From an uncultured Bacillota bacterium (GTDB lineage Bacteria; Bacillota; Clostridia; Oscillospirales; Oscillospiraceae): a stretch of DNA of 21,629 nucleotides. Below, in pieces: positions 21,473 to 21,629 of the stretch. How positions within the stretch are numbered: position 1 is the stretch's first letter; each line of letters opens with the position of its first letter. The notes below the pieces were generated by a model, which worked only from the letters and a program-made list of their open reading frames with translations, searched no databases and was not told the DNA's origin. A program made the translations under genes and the position numbers. Location: contig CALACZ010000210.1 of assembly GCA_937890735.1 (NCBI GenBank), forward strand, positions 1-21,629, in the 5' to 3' direction.

Positions 21473-21629
21473 ATGGCTGTATTCCGTATCGAAAAGACCA
21501 GAGATTACACGGTCATGTCCAACTACCATCTGCGGGATATGTCGCTGTCGCTGAAAGCGAAGGGACTTCTGTCCCTCATGCTGTCCCTGCCGGAGAATTG
21601 GGACTACACCATGAAGGGCCTTGCCCGTA
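21473..21629 (+). CDS. Helix-turn-helix (replisome-organiser-like) protein of a conjugative element, 5' part
   Basis: The first 52 residues of a protein cut by the window end. It starts MAVFRIEKTRDYTVMSNYHL and continues with LSLKAKGLLSLMLSLPENWDYTMKGLAR. The pattern of short beta lead, then LSLKAKGLLS and WDYTxxGLA, is the N-terminal winged helix found in many HTH/replication-initiator-like proteins carried by clostridial integrative conjugative elements and prophages. ATG at 21473, 7 bases after an AGGAAGGAGGTG site, stronger than most sites in the window. Codon choice is less GC-extreme than in the neighbouring chromosomal genes. The function in the element (replication or regulation) is inference from family context. 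Confidence 0.8.
   Translation, partial: MAVFRIEKTRDYTVMSNYHLRDMSLSLKAKGLLSLMLSLPENWDYTMKGLAR

Noticed and set aside
21354..21554. 66-residue frame on + near the right edge
   Set aside because: Overlaps the HTH gene out of frame and starts in the leader; no ribosome site.
1..21629. CRISPR array, rRNA or tRNA gene
   Set aside because: No regularly spaced repeats with unique spacers, and no tRNA cloverleaf or rRNA signature was recognised by eye; the repeats seen are palindromic and irregularly spaced.

Overview
The window looks like chromosome of a GC-rich, gut-type member of the Clostridia (Oscillospiraceae and relatives). This rests on SepF plus DivIVA, the miaB-mutS-mutL-miaA-hfq order typical of Firmicutes, an OmpR-type two-component pair followed by a membrane-anchored HtrA, strong AGGAGG ribosome sites and sigma-A style promoters. 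No species can be named from sequence alone. No rRNA, tRNA or CRISPR array was seen.

Layout. 1-485 is the 3' end of an SPFH/band-7 membrane protein gene on +, closed by a terminator. From 598 to 12679 almost everything is on the minus strand. In transcription order it runs miaB (i6A methylthiotransferase), mutS, a CPBP-family membrane protease, mutL, miaA, hfq, an HlyD-like membrane adaptor, a YggS-type PLP protein, sepF and divIVA. This joins tRNA A37 modification (MiaA then MiaB on the same base), mismatch repair (MutS/MutL), small-RNA biology (Hfq) and division-site organisation (SepF, DivIVA). The gaps upstream of mutS, between the CPBP gene and mutS, and between miaA and mutL are filled with GC-rich palindromic repeats of at least two families, including a 51-bp perfect repeat present twice.

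12821-15695 is a plus-strand block: murI (glutamate racemase), a class 3-like aldehyde dehydrogenase and a CarD-type regulator, with its own promoters and terminators. From 15789 to 20971 genes are again on minus: a response regulator, its histidine kinase and an HtrA protease in one apparent operon (a cell-envelope stress arrangement), a small membrane-anchored protein of unknown function, and galM (aldose 1-epimerase).

The right edge (about 21129-21629) changes character. Long AT-rich hairpins and non-coding DNA lead to the 5' end of a helix-turn-helix gene of the kind carried by integrative conjugative elements. The window probably ends just inside such an element, inserted upstream of galM. 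Most of the window is ordinary housekeeping sequence. The points most worth a second look are this junction, the repeat families (one shows a compensated stem change), and a 25-bp tandem duplication over the htrA start that creates a 13-codon upstream ORF.
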